From positions 124,001-188,000 of the forward strand of contig BAHV02000008.1 in NCBI GenBank assembly GCA_000508965.1: 64,000 nt of DNA. The letters are read 5' to 3'. This DNA is from Dielma sp000508965. GTDB taxonomy: Bacteria; Bacillota_I; Bacilli_A; Erysipelotrichales; Erysipelotrichaceae. The position numbers were made by a program, and so were the translations under genes. The notes beneath the pieces were generated by a model. It did not search any database. It worked only from the letters and a program-made list of their open reading frames with translations, and was not told where the DNA came from. The stretch's first letter is position 1; each line of letters opens with the position of its first letter. Of the stretch, positions 15,552 to 24,211 are shown one piece after another.

Positions 15552-16880
15552 ATGGGTAATTATGTACCTAATACAGCACAGCAGCAAAAGGCCATGCTTG
15601 AAGCGATCGGCATGGCGAGTTATGATGAATTATTTTCTGTAATACCTGATTCTGTCAAGCTGGATCACCTTGATCTGCCTGAAGGTCTCAGTGAATTAGA
15701 GGTTCAGCGCTTGATCAGTGCGTTAGCTGCTAAAAATACGGTTTATCCAACGATTTTTAGAGGTGCCGGTGCGTATCGTCATTATATTCCTGCAATTGTT
15801 AAGAATGTAATCAGCAAAGAGGAGTTCATTACTGCTTATACGCCTTATCAGGCTGAAATCAGTCAGGGGATTCTGCAGTCAATCTTTGAGTATCAGACAA
15901 TGATCTGTGAACTGACCGGCATGGATGTCAGCAATGCTTCTGTTTATGATGGTGCCAGTGCGGCAGCTGAAGCAGTGGGCATGTGCTGTGAGCGCAAACG
16001 TCAGAAAGTAGTTGTTTCCGCAGCGGTTCATCCACAGACACTGGCGGCTGTTAAAACTTATTGCTGGGGCAAAGACCGTGAGGTCGCGGTAATTCCGGAA
16101 CGTGATGGTATTACTGATTTAGCGGCATTGTCAAACTTGCTTGATGAAGAATGTGCCTGTGTTTTGATTCAGCAGCCCAATTATTATGGCCATTTAGAGC
16201 CTTGTGAAGAGATAGCAGCGCTCGCTCATCAGGCCGGTGCTAAGAGTATTATGAGCTGTAATCCAATTATGCTTTCCATCTTGCCGACACCAAGAGAATG
16301 CGGCGCTGATATTGCCGTTGGTGAAGGGCAGCCTTTGGGCATGTCTTTGGCCTTTGGCGGACCGTATCTTGGTTTTATGAGTACGGTTGAAGCCATGGGC
16401 CGCAGGCTGCCGGGACGAATTGTCGGTGAAACGGTGGATGTGGAGGGTAAACGTGCTTATGTATTAACACTGCAGGCTCGTGAACAGCATATTCGGCGTG
16501 AAAAAGCATCCAGTAATATCTGTTCAAATCAAGCATACTGCGCATTAAATGCGGCTGTTTATATGGCGGCAATGGGTGCTTCCGGTATGCAGGAAGCTGC
16601 CAGTCAGTGTATATCTAAAGCTCATTATCTGATGAAACAGCTCGTGAACAGCGGTCTTGAACGTGTTTATCAGCAGGAATTCTGTCATGAATTTGTGCTG
16701 CGTTCACCCATTTGTTGTACGATACTTTTAAAGGCATTAGAGGAAAAAGGTATTTTGGGCGGTTTGCCGCTGAATGAATATGATCTGCTTTGGTGTGCTA
16801 CGGAAATGAATACCAAGGAAGAAATGGATCAATGTGCAGAGACGGTGAAGGAGGTGCTGAATCATGCGTTTACTCTTTGA
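15552..16880 (+). CDS. gcvPA: Glycine dehydrogenase (decarboxylating) subunit 1
   Basis: A 442-residue N-terminal half of the split P protein, which decarboxylates glycine with pyridoxal phosphate. Landmarks are IFRGAGAYRHYIPA, YTPYQAEISQGILQSIFEYQTMICELTGMD and the REQHIRREKASSNICSNQ segment. Split P proteins of about 440 and 480 residues are normal for Firmicutes. The start has GGAGGCG upstream and overlaps nothing; its end overlaps gcvPB by 17 bases, so translation is coupled. Confidence 0.95.
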   Translation: MGNYVPNTAQQQKAMLEAIGMASYDELFSVIPDSVKLDHLDLPEGLSELEVQRLISALAAKNTVYPTIFRGAGAYRHYIPAIVKNVISKEEFITAYTPYQAEISQGILQSIFEYQTMICELTGMDVSNASVYDGASAAAEAVGMCCERKRQKVVVSAAVHPQTLAAVKTYCWGKDREVAVIPERDGITDLAALSNLLDEECACVLIQQPNYYGHLEPCEEIAALAHQAGAKSIMSCNPIMLSILPTPRECGADIAVGEGQPLGMSLAFGGPYLGFMSTVEAMGRRLPGRIVGETVDVEGKRAYVLTLQAREQHIRREKASSNICSNQAYCALNAAVYMAAMGASGMQEAASQCISKAHYLMKQLVNSGLERVYQQEFCHEFVLRSPICCTILLKALEEKGILGGLPLNEYDLLWCATEMNTKEEMDQCAETVKEVLNHAFTL

Positions 16881-18300
16881 TTATGAAAATCAGCAGAAAC
16901 AAAGCACTTATCTTCCTATATGTGATGTTGAGAAGACGGAATTATCACTTAAACGCAAACAGAAGCTGCATCTGCCGGTTTTGTGTGAAAATGAAATCAG
17001 CCGGCATTATACAGAATTAGCTAAGCAGACACACGGGGTCAATGACGGCTTCTATCCGCTCGGCTCCTGTACGATGAAGTACAATCCTAAAATTAATGAT
17101 GTCCTGGCAGGTCTTGGCGGCTTTACTGAAATTCATCCGCTACAGGATCTTGAGAGTGTGCAGGGCTGTCTTGAATTGATGAAGCAGACGGAAGAAGCGC
17201 TTTGTACGATTACCGGTATGGACGCGATGACTTTTCAGCCGGCGGCCGGCGCACATGGTGAGTTCTGCGGCTTGCTGCTGATTAAAAAATATCATGAAAT
17301 ACGCAATGACTTAAAACGCAATAAAATTATTATTCCTGATTCAGCTCACGGCACCAATCCGGCGAGTGCAAGTATGGCAGGGTTTAAGGTTGTCACAATT
17401 GCTTCTAAAGAAGATGGCTGTGTAGATCTTGATGCACTGCGTCAGGCAGTCGGCGAAGATACTGCCGGACTAATGCTGACCAATCCGAATACAGTGGGTT
17501 TATTTGATAAGCATATTCTTGAAATTACGCAGATTATTCATGATGCCGGCGGTTTGAATTATTATGACGGCGCCAATCTGAACGCGATCATGGGTATTGC
17601 ACGGCCAGGCGATATGGGATTTGATGTAATCCATCTGAATCTGCATAAGACATTTTCAACACCTCATGGCGGCGGCGGACCGGGCAGCGGACCATGCGGA
17701 TGCAAGCAATTTCTTGCGGACTATCTGCCGGGGGTATTGCCATGTCTTACTGAAGAGGGGTATGAATGGCATCAGCCAAAACAGAGTGTTGGGGCAATCA
17801 AAGCCTTTTATGGCAATTTCTTAGTTGTAGTGAAAACATGGGCCTATTTGCTGACATTAGGCAGTGAAGGAATCCGTGAAACAGCACAAAATGCAGTATT
17901 GAATGCCAATTATATGATGCATCAGCTTAAGGATACTTATGATCTTGCTTATGATCAAACTTGTATGCATGAGTTTGTCATTAGTTTAAATAAAGAAAAG
18001 CATGACTGCAATGTATCAGCGATGGATATTGCGAAGGCATTGCTGGATTACGGCATTCATCCGCCTACGATGTACTTTCCGCTGATTGTTCATGAAGCAT
18101 TGATGATTGAACCGACAGAAACCGAAACCCAGGAAACGCTGGATCGCGCCGTGGCAGTATTTAAGAAAATCATGGCAGATGCGATGGCAAATCCGGAAAA
18201 TGTTCATCAGGCACCGCTGCTGACACCGGTCAGACGGCTTGATGAAGTGAAGGCAGCCCGTGAACCGCATCTGCGTTATGTTTGGGATAAAGATGAATAA
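16864..18300 (+). CDS. gcvPB: Glycine dehydrogenase (decarboxylating) subunit 2
   Basis: A 478-residue C-terminal half of the P protein. The pyridoxal phosphate lysine is Lys262 in NLHKTFSTPHGGGGPGSGP. FYPLGSCTMKYNPK and DSAHGTNPASASMAGF are family blocks. The ribosome site AAGGAGGTG lies inside gcvPA. Together with gcvPA it makes the active heterotetramer. Confidence 0.96.
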   Translation: MRLLFDYENQQKQSTYLPICDVEKTELSLKRKQKLHLPVLCENEISRHYTELAKQTHGVNDGFYPLGSCTMKYNPKINDVLAGLGGFTEIHPLQDLESVQGCLELMKQTEEALCTITGMDAMTFQPAAGAHGEFCGLLLIKKYHEIRNDLKRNKIIIPDSAHGTNPASASMAGFKVVTIASKEDGCVDLDALRQAVGEDTAGLMLTNPNTVGLFDKHILEITQIIHDAGGLNYYDGANLNAIMGIARPGDMGFDVIHLNLHKTFSTPHGGGGPGSGPCGCKQFLADYLPGVLPCLTEEGYEWHQPKQSVGAIKAFYGNFLVVVKTWAYLLTLGSEGIRETAQNAVLNANYMMHQLKDTYDLAYDQTCMHEFVISLNKEKHDCNVSAMDIAKALLDYGIHPPTMYFPLIVHEALMIEPTETETQETLDRAVAVFKKIMADAMANPENVHQAPLLTPVRRLDEVKAAREPHLRYVWDKDE

Positions 18301-19267
18301 TGTAAAGCTTTGTTTCAGTGACAGCCACGATCCATATTACAATCTTGCCTTAGAGGCTGCACTATTAGAAAGTGTTCAAAAGAATGAATGTATCCTTTAT
18401 CTTTGGCAGAATCAGCGTACAGTGGTTATCGGCAGAAATCAAAATGCTTGGCAGGAACTGAAGGTAGAGCAGCTGAATGAGGAACAGGGACATGTTGCGC
18501 GGCGTTATTCAGGCGGCGGTGCAGTCTTTCAGGATTTAGGTAATTTAAACTTTACTTTTCTTGTCCATGAGTTGGTGTATGATGTAGATAAACAGCTTTC
18601 TGTGATTTTAAAGGCATTGGCAAAGCTGGGAATTCATGGTGAAAAAAATGGCCGCAATGATTTAACAGTAGAAAATCGTAAATTCAGCGGCAATGCATAT
18701 TACAAAAAGCATCAGCAATGCTACCATCACGGAACCTTGCTGGTGAATGCTAATATGGATGATTTGTCACGCTATCTGAATGTATCTGAAGAAAAACTGC
18801 AGTCAAAAGGTGTTGCTTCGGTGCGCTCAAGAGTCGTGAATTTATGTGAGCTTCAGCCGTCTTTAACGGTTGAACAGCTGAAAGAAAAACTGGTAGATGC
18901 CTATGCGGATGTATATGGTGAGTATTCGTTAATCGAACCTAAGCAGTTGGATCAGCAGCGGCTTGATGAATTAAAATTACAATTCGCGTCTTGGGAGTGG
19001 CTGTATGGGCGCAGCATTCAGTTTGATCATCAGCTTAAAAGACGTTTTAGCTGGGGCTCTGTTGATTTGCAGCTGCATGTTGATAAAGGCTTGATACAAA
19101 ACTTAAACTGTTACTCAGATGCGATGGATCAGGATTTTATTCTGGCATTAAAAAAGCAGTTGCTTGGCTGCCGTTATACAGAGGCGGATATGTGCTCGGC
19201 GGTGCCGATTCACGCGGTTGCGGATGAGGTGAAGGAATTGATTCATGATTCTTTCTGGAGGGATTAA
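18293..19267 (+). CDS. lplA: Lipoate-protein ligase A
   Basis: A 324-residue ligase that activates scavenged lipoate with ATP and attaches it to carrier proteins. RRYSGGGAVFQDLGNLNFTF is the lipoate-binding block and FSGNAYYKKHQQCYHHGTLL carries the catalytic Lys region. The ATG at 18293 overlaps the gcvPB stop by eight bases, the usual form of coupling here. Placement in the gcv operon marks GcvH as its main target. Confidence 0.93.
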   Translation: MNNVKLCFSDSHDPYYNLALEAALLESVQKNECILYLWQNQRTVVIGRNQNAWQELKVEQLNEEQGHVARRYSGGGAVFQDLGNLNFTFLVHELVYDVDKQLSVILKALAKLGIHGEKNGRNDLTVENRKFSGNAYYKKHQQCYHHGTLLVNANMDDLSRYLNVSEEKLQSKGVASVRSRVVNLCELQPSLTVEQLKEKLVDAYADVYGEYSLIEPKQLDQQRLDELKLQFASWEWLYGRSIQFDHQLKRRFSWGSVDLQLHVDKGLIQNLNCYSDAMDQDFILALKKQLLGCRYTEADMCSAVPIHAVADEVKELIHDSFWRD

Positions 19268-19268
19268 T

Positions 19269-20606
19269 ATGAATGATGTGATTATCATCGGCGCTGGACC
19301 GGGCGGTTATGAAACGGCGATTCTGGCTGCTGAGAAGGGTTTAAAAACTAAATTGATAGAAAAGCGGGAGTTAGGGGGAACATGCCTGAATCGAGGCTGT
19401 ATTCCGACCAAAACCTTGCTGCATGCTTCCGAATTTCTGAATACAGAGGAATATGCAAAGCTGGGACTTTCAGGCAATCGTCCGCAGCTTGATTTGAAAC
19501 AGCTTCAGGCTTATAAAAATGAAGTGATTGAAAAGCTCAGATCAGGCATTGAGCTGCAGCTGAAAAAAGCTAAAGTTGAACTGATTCATGGCAATGCGCA
19601 GATTGTCGGCGCTCATCAGGTAGCGGTCAATGGTGAAATTTTAGAGGCGGAGCATATTATTTTAGCTTCCGGTTCACGGCCATCGATGCCTTCCTTTCTT
19701 CCAAGACTGAAAAATGTCATGACCAGCGATGAATTGCTTGAATATGATCAGCCGATCAGGCATTTAGTAATTATTGGCGGCGGGGTTATCGGCATGGAAT
19801 TTGCCTCCGTCTATCATGCGATGGGGTCAAAGGTCAGTGTAATTGAAGCGCAGGATCAGCTGCTGCCAGCCATGGATAAGGAAATCGCGTTGAAACTGAA
19901 GATGCTGATGAATAAACGGGGCATTGATATTCATACGGCAGCGAAGGTGGCCGGTATTGAACCCGGGCTTAAAATCACTTATTTTGAAAAAGAATGTGAG
20001 CACACTATTGAATGTGATGCTATTTTGGCCGCGGTCGGCAGACAGCCAAATGTTGATTCACTGTGGACCAATGTCAATCTTGAGGTTAAGAATGGCCGGC
20101 TGACAGTCAATGAGTATTATCAGACATCAGCGCCGTCAGTTTATGCGATTGGCGATGTAAACAAGGAAATGATGCTGGCTCATGCGGCAGTGGCTCAGGG
20201 CAAAAAAGTGCTTGAACATATACTGCATGAAACACCAAAAGTTGACCTGACTTTGGTGCCGTCATGTGTCTATACCAACCCGGAAATTGCCAGTGTCGGA
20301 CTAACCTTAGAGATGGCAAAGAGCCGCGGGATTTCGGTCATTGCAATGAAAGCGCTGATGTCCGCAAATGGCAAGTCGGTCTTGTCACAGCAGGAAAGCG
20401 GTTTTGTGAAGCTGATTGTCGATGAAGAAAGCGGCAGGCTCTTAGGAGCTCATTTATTCTGCGAGCGGGCCAGTGATATGATCAGTGAGCTGACATTAGC
20501 TATCAGTGCAGGACTTACTGTTGATCAGTTGGCATCAGTCATTCATCCGCATCCCACTTTCAGTGAGGCGATTGCCTCAGCGGCGATGCAGAAGAAACGC
20601 AAATGA
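19269..20606 (+). CDS. lpdA: Dihydrolipoyl dehydrogenase (glycine cleavage L protein)
   Basis: A 445-residue flavoprotein that reoxidises dihydrolipoyl-GcvH with NAD. FAD fold IIIGAGPGGYETAILA at the N terminus, redox disulfide Cys39/Cys44 in GGTCLNRGC, NAD site IIGGGVIGMEFASVYHAMG, and HPHPTFSEA near the C terminus supplying the catalytic His-Glu pair. I start it at the ATG at 19269, after GGAGGG; the frame extends eight residues further upstream into lplA. It closes the operon. Confidence 0.95.
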   Translation: MNDVIIIGAGPGGYETAILAAEKGLKTKLIEKRELGGTCLNRGCIPTKTLLHASEFLNTEEYAKLGLSGNRPQLDLKQLQAYKNEVIEKLRSGIELQLKKAKVELIHGNAQIVGAHQVAVNGEILEAEHIILASGSRPSMPSFLPRLKNVMTSDELLEYDQPIRHLVIIGGGVIGMEFASVYHAMGSKVSVIEAQDQLLPAMDKEIALKLKMLMNKRGIDIHTAAKVAGIEPGLKITYFEKECEHTIECDAILAAVGRQPNVDSLWTNVNLEVKNGRLTVNEYYQTSAPSVYAIGDVNKEMMLAHAAVAQGKKVLEHILHETPKVDLTLVPSCVYTNPEIASVGLTLEMAKSRGISVIAMKALMSANGKSVLSQQESGFVKLIVDEESGRLLGAHLFCERASDMISELTLAISAGLTVDQLASVIHPHPTFSEAIASAAMQKKRK

Positions 20607-20611
20607 TAAAC

Positions 20612-20667
20612 AAAAAGGAAGCATTACTTTCATTGTTTAAATTTCAATGTTAATGCTTCCTTTTTAT
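20612..20667 (+). terminator. Terminator of the glycine cleavage operon
   Basis: AAAAAGGAAGCATTA and TAATGCTTCCTTTTT form a 15-pair stem (about 20613-20665), with T at the end. Confidence 0.9.
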
Positions 20668-20690
20668 TGTGGACCTTTGATAGTGAGTAA

Positions 20691-20882
20691 CTATTTATTC
20701 TCGGATATTGGCAGCTTCATCCAAAATTTGTTGGGTATTAAAATGTATATTAATATCAAATTTGTTAATATACCGAAAACCGGTGTTGCCAGATAATATT
20801 TTTTTAGAGGCTCATAGGCTGAGCATATTAACATAAACATCGGAATGGAGATACAGCAGAAATATCTTAAAAAGCCTGACAT
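20691..20882 (-). pseudogene. Possible membrane-protein remnant (63 codons)
   Basis: The only open frame of note in the gap 20607-21161. It encodes two hydrophobic stretches (YFCCISIPMFMLICSAY and VFGILTNLILIYILIP). I see no Shine-Dalgarno site before its ATG and recognise no family. It may be the tail of a decayed membrane-protein gene or chance. The rest of the gap is AT-rich with no other gene. Confidence 0.25.
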
Positions 20883-21095
20883 TATAAGTTATTAACCGGA
20901 CTTGACATATGTTATGCCCACTATGCTGACCATTAATCATATAGTACAATAAATGCAGCAAAAGTGAAATAAGAACATCAATGGCCTATTCCTAATTTTT
21001 TGGAATATAGTATCAATAGTTACTTCGGCAACTGTTCTTATGTCTAATTTCGACTTCAAAATGGCTCTTGTCAGACTGTGCAATATAAATTAGCA

Positions 21096-21104
21096 TGCTA
21101 TAAT
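21096..21104 (+). promoter_or_regulatory. Extended -10 promoter of the lipoprotein gene
   Basis: TGCTATAAT is an extended -10 (TGn-TATAAT) 58 bases before the start at 21162. No convincing -35 is visible. Confidence 0.5.
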
Positions 21105-21161
21105 ATTATCAAAGGGATTGATGAAGCATGTTACGCTTTATCTTGTGAAAAGGAGAAGAAT

Positions 21162-22124
21162 ATGATTATTAAAATGAAAAGAATTGTTATGATGATGATG
21201 ACACTGTTTTTATGTCTGAGCATCAGCGGCTGTGCATTAGTTCCCCAAAAAGAAGAATTATCTGATGAAGAAGTGGTGAATACTTTCCTTCAGGCTTATC
21301 AAAATGGTGATTATGAAGCAATCAAGCCATTCATTTCTGAAGATAATAAGCTTCATACATTTTTCGGTGTATTGACAGAGGGTAACGGCAATGGTATGGA
21401 AGAAGTTTTTAAACGGGTTCATGAACTGACAAAAGATTTCACGTTTACAGCCAAGGCAGTAGAGGGAAAAGAACGTTGGGGCGAAGTCAGTGTTAAAATT
21501 CAAACAAAAGATATTTCCGGCAATATCTTAACTGCGATGAGTGAAGCGATTGCTTCTGAGGTGGCAAACAACGATGACAGTTTTAAAAATATGCCGGTTT
21601 GGATGCTGAAGGCAATAGAAACTGCTGAACCTGTCGAAAAGGAAATGACTGTTTATGTCGGCAATCGAGATGGTGAGAATGTGATGGATACGAATACCAA
21701 CCGTGAATTCTTTGATCTGCTGAATGGCGGCTTTTATTACTATATTTACAGTACAATGACAACTTGTTCAAATAAATATGATGACTTTGAAATATTTGCC
21801 AAAGGTGATGAAATATTAGGCATGGTCGAAACCGCTCAATTAATTGATATGAGCGATGATGAACTTCAGGCTTATCTGGCGCCTTTTCAGTTTCCGGGCG
21901 TTTATGTGCAGGCGATGCGCGATGATGAGGGCATCACCATGAAACTGGGAGTTGATTTTGAAACAGCAAGCAGTAAACGGCTGGCTGATTTGAATATCAT
22001 CAGTAACCGTATCACGGCCAGCGGCGGTTATTTAAGTCTTAGAACAACGGTTAAAGATTTCTATGACAGCGCGATGGATTGTGAAACCAATTATGGCTTA
22101 TCCCAAGCAAATAAGAGTGAATAA
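21162..22124 (+). CDS. Lipoprotein of unknown function (DUF5105-like)
   Basis: About 320 residues. The signal peptide ends in lipobox ISGC (RIVMMMMTLFLCLSISGC). The mature part begins with an NTF2-like segment (EEVVNTFLQAYQNGDYEAIKPFI), a pattern of many Firmicute surface lipoproteins, followed by a second domain near residue 160. I start it at the ATG at 21162 because AAAGGAG lies upstream and the signal peptide then sits at the N terminus. Single gene with its own terminator; function unknown. Confidence 0.75.
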   Translation: MIIKMKRIVMMMMTLFLCLSISGCALVPQKEELSDEEVVNTFLQAYQNGDYEAIKPFISEDNKLHTFFGVLTEGNGNGMEEVFKRVHELTKDFTFTAKAVEGKERWGEVSVKIQTKDISGNILTAMSEAIASEVANNDDSFKNMPVWMLKAIETAEPVEKEMTVYVGNRDGENVMDTNTNREFFDLLNGGFYYYIYSTMTTCSNKYDDFEIFAKGDEILGMVETAQLIDMSDDELQAYLAPFQFPGVYVQAMRDDEGITMKLGVDFETASSKRLADLNIISNRITASGGYLSLRTTVKDFYDSAMDCETNYGLSQANKSE

Positions 22125-22128
22125 TTGT

Positions 22129-22162
22129 GAAGGAAGTATTCTCAGGAATGCTTCTTTTTATA
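22129..22162 (+). terminator. Terminator after the lipoprotein gene
   Basis: GAAGTATTC and GGAATGCTTC form an imperfect stem around TCA, followed by TTTTT. Confidence 0.65.
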
Positions 22163-22225
22163 AGAATGTGAATATAAATACGGCTGATATTTGATATAAT
22201 AATTCTTTAAGAAAGAAGGGGTTTT

Positions 22226-23089
22226 ATGCGCAATGAACAGGACATGCTGGCGCTGATCATGCAAACCGCCATTGAAGATCCGCGGATACGCGCCGCATAC
22301 CTTGAGGGGTCTAGGACGAATCCCAATGTACCCGCTGATATGTTTCAGGATTATGATGTGGTCTATATAGTCAATGAAACAAAATCATTTCGTGAAGATA
22401 AAGCATGGATCGACCGCTTCGGCGAACGATTGTTCATGCAGCGGCCGGAAGAAAGTGTTTATTACCCGTCAGATGTGGATCAAAGCTATGGCTGGCTGAT
22501 ACAGTTTGCTGACGGGAACCGTCTGGATCTTCATGTTTCGCTTATGGCAAGTGTCCAAAATCAAATGGATTTATACCGCGTATTGGTTGATAAGGATGGA
22601 TTGTTTCCCCAAACAGCACAGTTAAGTGATGAAATATACTGGATTCAAAAACCCTCTGAAGGAGAATTCTTATGCACTTGCAATGAATTCTGGTGGTGCT
22701 TAGATAATGCCGCCAAAGGATTATGGCGTGATGAATTGCCATATGTCATGGATATGCTTGATTTTAATATTCGGCCGATGCTGAAACGTTTGCTGATTTG
22801 GAAAATCGGCATCGATCATGAATTTTCACTCAGTGCAGGCAAAGCGGGCAAATATATGAAAAGATATCTGCCTGACGATATTTATCAACGGTTTTTAGAT
22901 ACTTATGCGCGACCTGAAAAAACAACAATCTGGACAGCAATATTTGAGATGTGTGAGCTTTGTGATACTATTGCGAAAGAAGTAAGCAATGCTTTATGCT
23001 TTAATTATAATGAAGCTGAAGCCATAAACTGCATGAGCTATTTGAGAAAGGTTCAAAAATTGCCAGCTGATGCCCAAACCTTCGATTGA
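22226..23089 (+). CDS. Aminoglycoside 6-adenylyltransferase-like protein, ANT(6) family
   Basis: A 287-residue nucleotidyltransferase whose length matches AadE/AadK enzymes that adenylylate streptomycin. LEGSRTNPNVPADMFQDYDVVYIV supplies the GSR block and the DYD metal-binding aspartates, and NRLDLHV the third acidic residue. The N-terminal blocks MRNEQDMLALIM and the NEFWWC region are also conserved. It is a stand-alone gene with codon use like its neighbours, so it looks intrinsic and not recently acquired. Whether it confers resistance cannot be told. Confidence 0.85.
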   Translation: MRNEQDMLALIMQTAIEDPRIRAAYLEGSRTNPNVPADMFQDYDVVYIVNETKSFREDKAWIDRFGERLFMQRPEESVYYPSDVDQSYGWLIQFADGNRLDLHVSLMASVQNQMDLYRVLVDKDGLFPQTAQLSDEIYWIQKPSEGEFLCTCNEFWWCLDNAAKGLWRDELPYVMDMLDFNIRPMLKRLLIWKIGIDHEFSLSAGKAGKYMKRYLPDDIYQRFLDTYARPEKTTIWTAIFEMCELCDTIAKEVSNALCFNYNEAEAINCMSYLRKVQKLPADAQTFD

Positions 23090-23094
23090 AGCAT

Positions 23095-23124
23095 TTGCAT
23101 GAGTCAATCGTTCAGTGTTATACT
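23095..23124 (+). promoter_or_regulatory. Promoter of the G3E GTPase gene pair
   Basis: TTGCAT (23095-23100), an 18-base spacer and TATACT (23119-23124). Confidence 0.55.
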
Positions 23125-23153
23125 AATTTCATTGAGTAGAAAGAAGGATGAAA

Positions 23154-24209
23154 ATGACTAAAGTTGATTTGTTTTCTGGATTTCTCGGTGCCGGTAAGAC
23201 AACGGTGATCCGCAAGCTTTTAAAAGAGGCAATGCAAGGTGAAAAATGTGTGCTGATTGAAAACGAGTTTGGTGAAATCGGCATTGATGGAGGTTTTTTA
23301 AAGGAAGCAGGGGTGGAAATCACTGAAATGAATTCAGGATGTATCTGCTGTTCTTTAGTAGGTGATTTTGAAGAGGCTTTAAAGAAAGTTCTGGAACAGT
23401 TTGAACCTGATCGAATTTTAATTGAACCATCAGGTGTCGGCAAGCTGTCCGATGTCTTGCAGGCTGTGGAAAATGTAAAGGATGAACGTTTAGTAATTAA
23501 CGGTGTAGTTACGGTAGTAGACGGAACTAAGGTTAAAATGTATAAAAAGAATTTCGGTGAGTTTTATAATGATCAGCTGCATTATGCGAAAACAATATTG
23601 ATCAGCCGTGCTCAGAAGCTGAGTCATGAAAAATTAGATGAGGTGATCAAGCTGATTCAAGAAGAAAACAGTGAAGCATCATTAGTAAGCACGCCATGGG
23701 ATGAATTGAGCGGTGCCCAGATTCTTAATGTTATGGAAAATGGTAATCAAATGCTTAAAGAATTAATCGCAGAAACGGCTTGTCCGCAATGCGGACATAT
23801 TCATGATCATGAGCATCATCACCATGAGCATCATCATGAAGATCATGAGCATCACCATGAACATGAAGAACATCATCACGGCCATGAATGCAGCTGCGGT
23901 CATGATCACCATGATCACCATGAACATGGACATCATCACGCGGATGATGTATTTGAAAGCTGGGGCATTGAAACAGCTCATGTATATACGGAAGCAGAGC
24001 TTAAAGCAATTCTTGATGAGTTATGTGAAAATGAAAAGATCTTACGGGCTAAGGGAATGGTTGCCGGTGAAGAGGACTGGTATTATTTTGATTTGGTTCC
24101 TCATGAGGCAGAAATCCGCAAAGGCAGTAAGGATGTTATCGGCAAGCTGTGTGTCATCGGTACGCACATTGATAAAGAGGCGGTTAAGCAGCTCTTTAGG
24201 CTGGTATAA
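23154..24209 (+). CDS. G3E-family GTPase (COG0523) with His-rich metal loop
   Basis: A 351-residue putative metallochaperone. Walker A GFLGAGKTT lies at residues 9-17. The metal-binding CxCC motif of COG0523 proteins is in MNSGCICCSL (about 63-66). A region of about 50 residues around 215-264 is dominated by His, Glu and Asp (for example HDHEHHHHEH), suited to binding zinc, nickel or cobalt. The C-terminal CobW domain follows. The usual NKxD guanine motif is replaced by SRAQ. AAGAAGG favours the ATG at 23154 over that at 23148. It is two bases from the next gene, a degenerate relative. Confidence 0.85.
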   Translation: MTKVDLFSGFLGAGKTTVIRKLLKEAMQGEKCVLIENEFGEIGIDGGFLKEAGVEITEMNSGCICCSLVGDFEEALKKVLEQFEPDRILIEPSGVGKLSDVLQAVENVKDERLVINGVVTVVDGTKVKMYKKNFGEFYNDQLHYAKTILISRAQKLSHEKLDEVIKLIQEENSEASLVSTPWDELSGAQILNVMENGNQMLKELIAETACPQCGHIHDHEHHHHEHHHEDHEHHHEHEEHHHGHECSCGHDHHDHHEHGHHHADDVFESWGIETAHVYTEAELKAILDELCENEKILRAKGMVAGEEDWYYFDLVPHEAEIRKGSKDVIGKLCVIGTHIDKEAVKQLFRLV

Positions 24210-24211
24210 GC

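Noticed and set aside
16790..17020. 76-codon frame across the gcvPA/gcvPB junction
   Set aside because: Shadow frame; both gcvP halves have intact motifs and a normal overlap, so no frameshift or fusion is present.
23799..23946. Repetitive CATCAC-type sequence as a possible repeat element or CRISPR-like array
   Set aside because: It is in-frame coding sequence for the His-rich metal loop, with no regular unit length or spacers.
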